64,000 bases of DNA, from assembly GCA_026413225.1 (NCBI GenBank), contig CM048591.1, positions 36,735,803-36,799,802 of the forward strand. Reading direction: 5' to 3'. Under the pieces are notes generated by a model that did not search any database, was not told the origin of the DNA, and was given only the letters and a program-made list of their open reading frames with translations. The stretch comes from Otis tarda. Taxonomy: Eukaryota > Chordata > Aves > Otidiformes > Otididae. The position numbers and the translations under genes are program-made. Shown in pieces: positions 63,889 to 64,000 of the stretch (its first letter is position 1; the number at the start of each line of letters is the position of its first letter).

Positions 63889-64000
63889 CCTCTTTTACTA
63901 TAACTCAGCATAACATAAATTTCAAATCAGTTTTTCAAATTCAGAGATAGAAACAACTAAGTGTAATTTCCAATGCAAGGCTGGAAGCAAGGTGAAAGGC

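Larger units (their letters stand above)
53771..64000. other. Intergenic stretch to the right edge
   Basis: AT-rich unique sequence with no recognised gene. It contains T-rich tracts at 53805-53838 and 56845-56859, a short GA run near 58857-58866, a degenerate TCTAAA-type repeat at 63393-63451 and a TTTG microsatellite at the end. A 141-codon minus-strand frame at 61760-62185 matches no family I know. Confidence 0.65.

Noticed and set aside
1-64000. CRISPR arrays, tRNA or rRNA genes, DNA transposons with terminal inverted repeats, or endogenous retroviruses
   Set aside because: No regularly spaced repeats, tRNA box A/B pairs with a cloverleaf, paired long terminal repeats or gag/pol-like frames were recognised on either strand. 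A library search (RepeatMasker, tRNAscan) would be decisive.
1-64000. A previously undescribed multigene system
   Set aside because: The window is one exon of a known exchanger gene, its promoter, and gene-poor bird DNA. No gene cluster or repeated architecture supports a new system.

Overview
The window looks like euchromatic bird DNA. It is AT-rich and gene-poor, and its only clearly recognisable interspersed repeats are 5'-truncated CR1 LINEs. Several of these end in the short ATTCTATG-type 3' repeat of avian/reptilian CR1. There are no operons and no prokaryotic gene density, and nearly all the short open frames are chance frames or CR1 remnants. The species cannot be named from the sequence. 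In birds whose genomes I know, SLC24A2 belongs to the block homologous to human 9p, which is on chromosome Z, so Z is the most likely location (inference).

The one protein-coding gene is SLC24A2 (NCKX2, a K+-dependent Na+/Ca2+ exchanger) on the minus strand. Its large first coding exon is at 30767-31702 and encodes 312 residues: the N-terminus, the extracellular loop and the whole alpha-1 repeat. A short 5' UTR stretch (to about 31844) joins it to a predicted intron 1 (31845-33698), with a clear branch point, polypyrimidine tract and acceptor at one end and a strong GTGAGC donor at the other. The donor lies inside a CpG island (about 33110-33960) with GC boxes, which is the likely promoter and non-coding exon 1. 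Everything left of 30767 is read as the start of a long intron 2. It holds CR1 copies, simple repeats, hairpins and a 119-bp tandem duplication. No further NCKX2 exon was recognised there, so the cytosolic loop and alpha-2 repeat must lie beyond the left edge.

From about 33961 to the right edge is upstream intergenic DNA; in human the next gene that way is MLLT3. It contains one CR1 fragment, an exon-like GC-rich block with good splice signals (41111-41407, plus strand), a second small CpG island (about 53190-53770) that may be the promoter of an unannotated transcript, and microsatellites.

I found no CRISPR array, tRNA, rRNA, intact transposon or viral gene, and no convincing novel multigene system. 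The leads most worth checking are the second CpG island, the 41.1-kb exon-like block, the 7.15-kb near-perfect hairpin, the weak exon-2 donor, and the pentanucleotide repeat next to the exon-1 donor.
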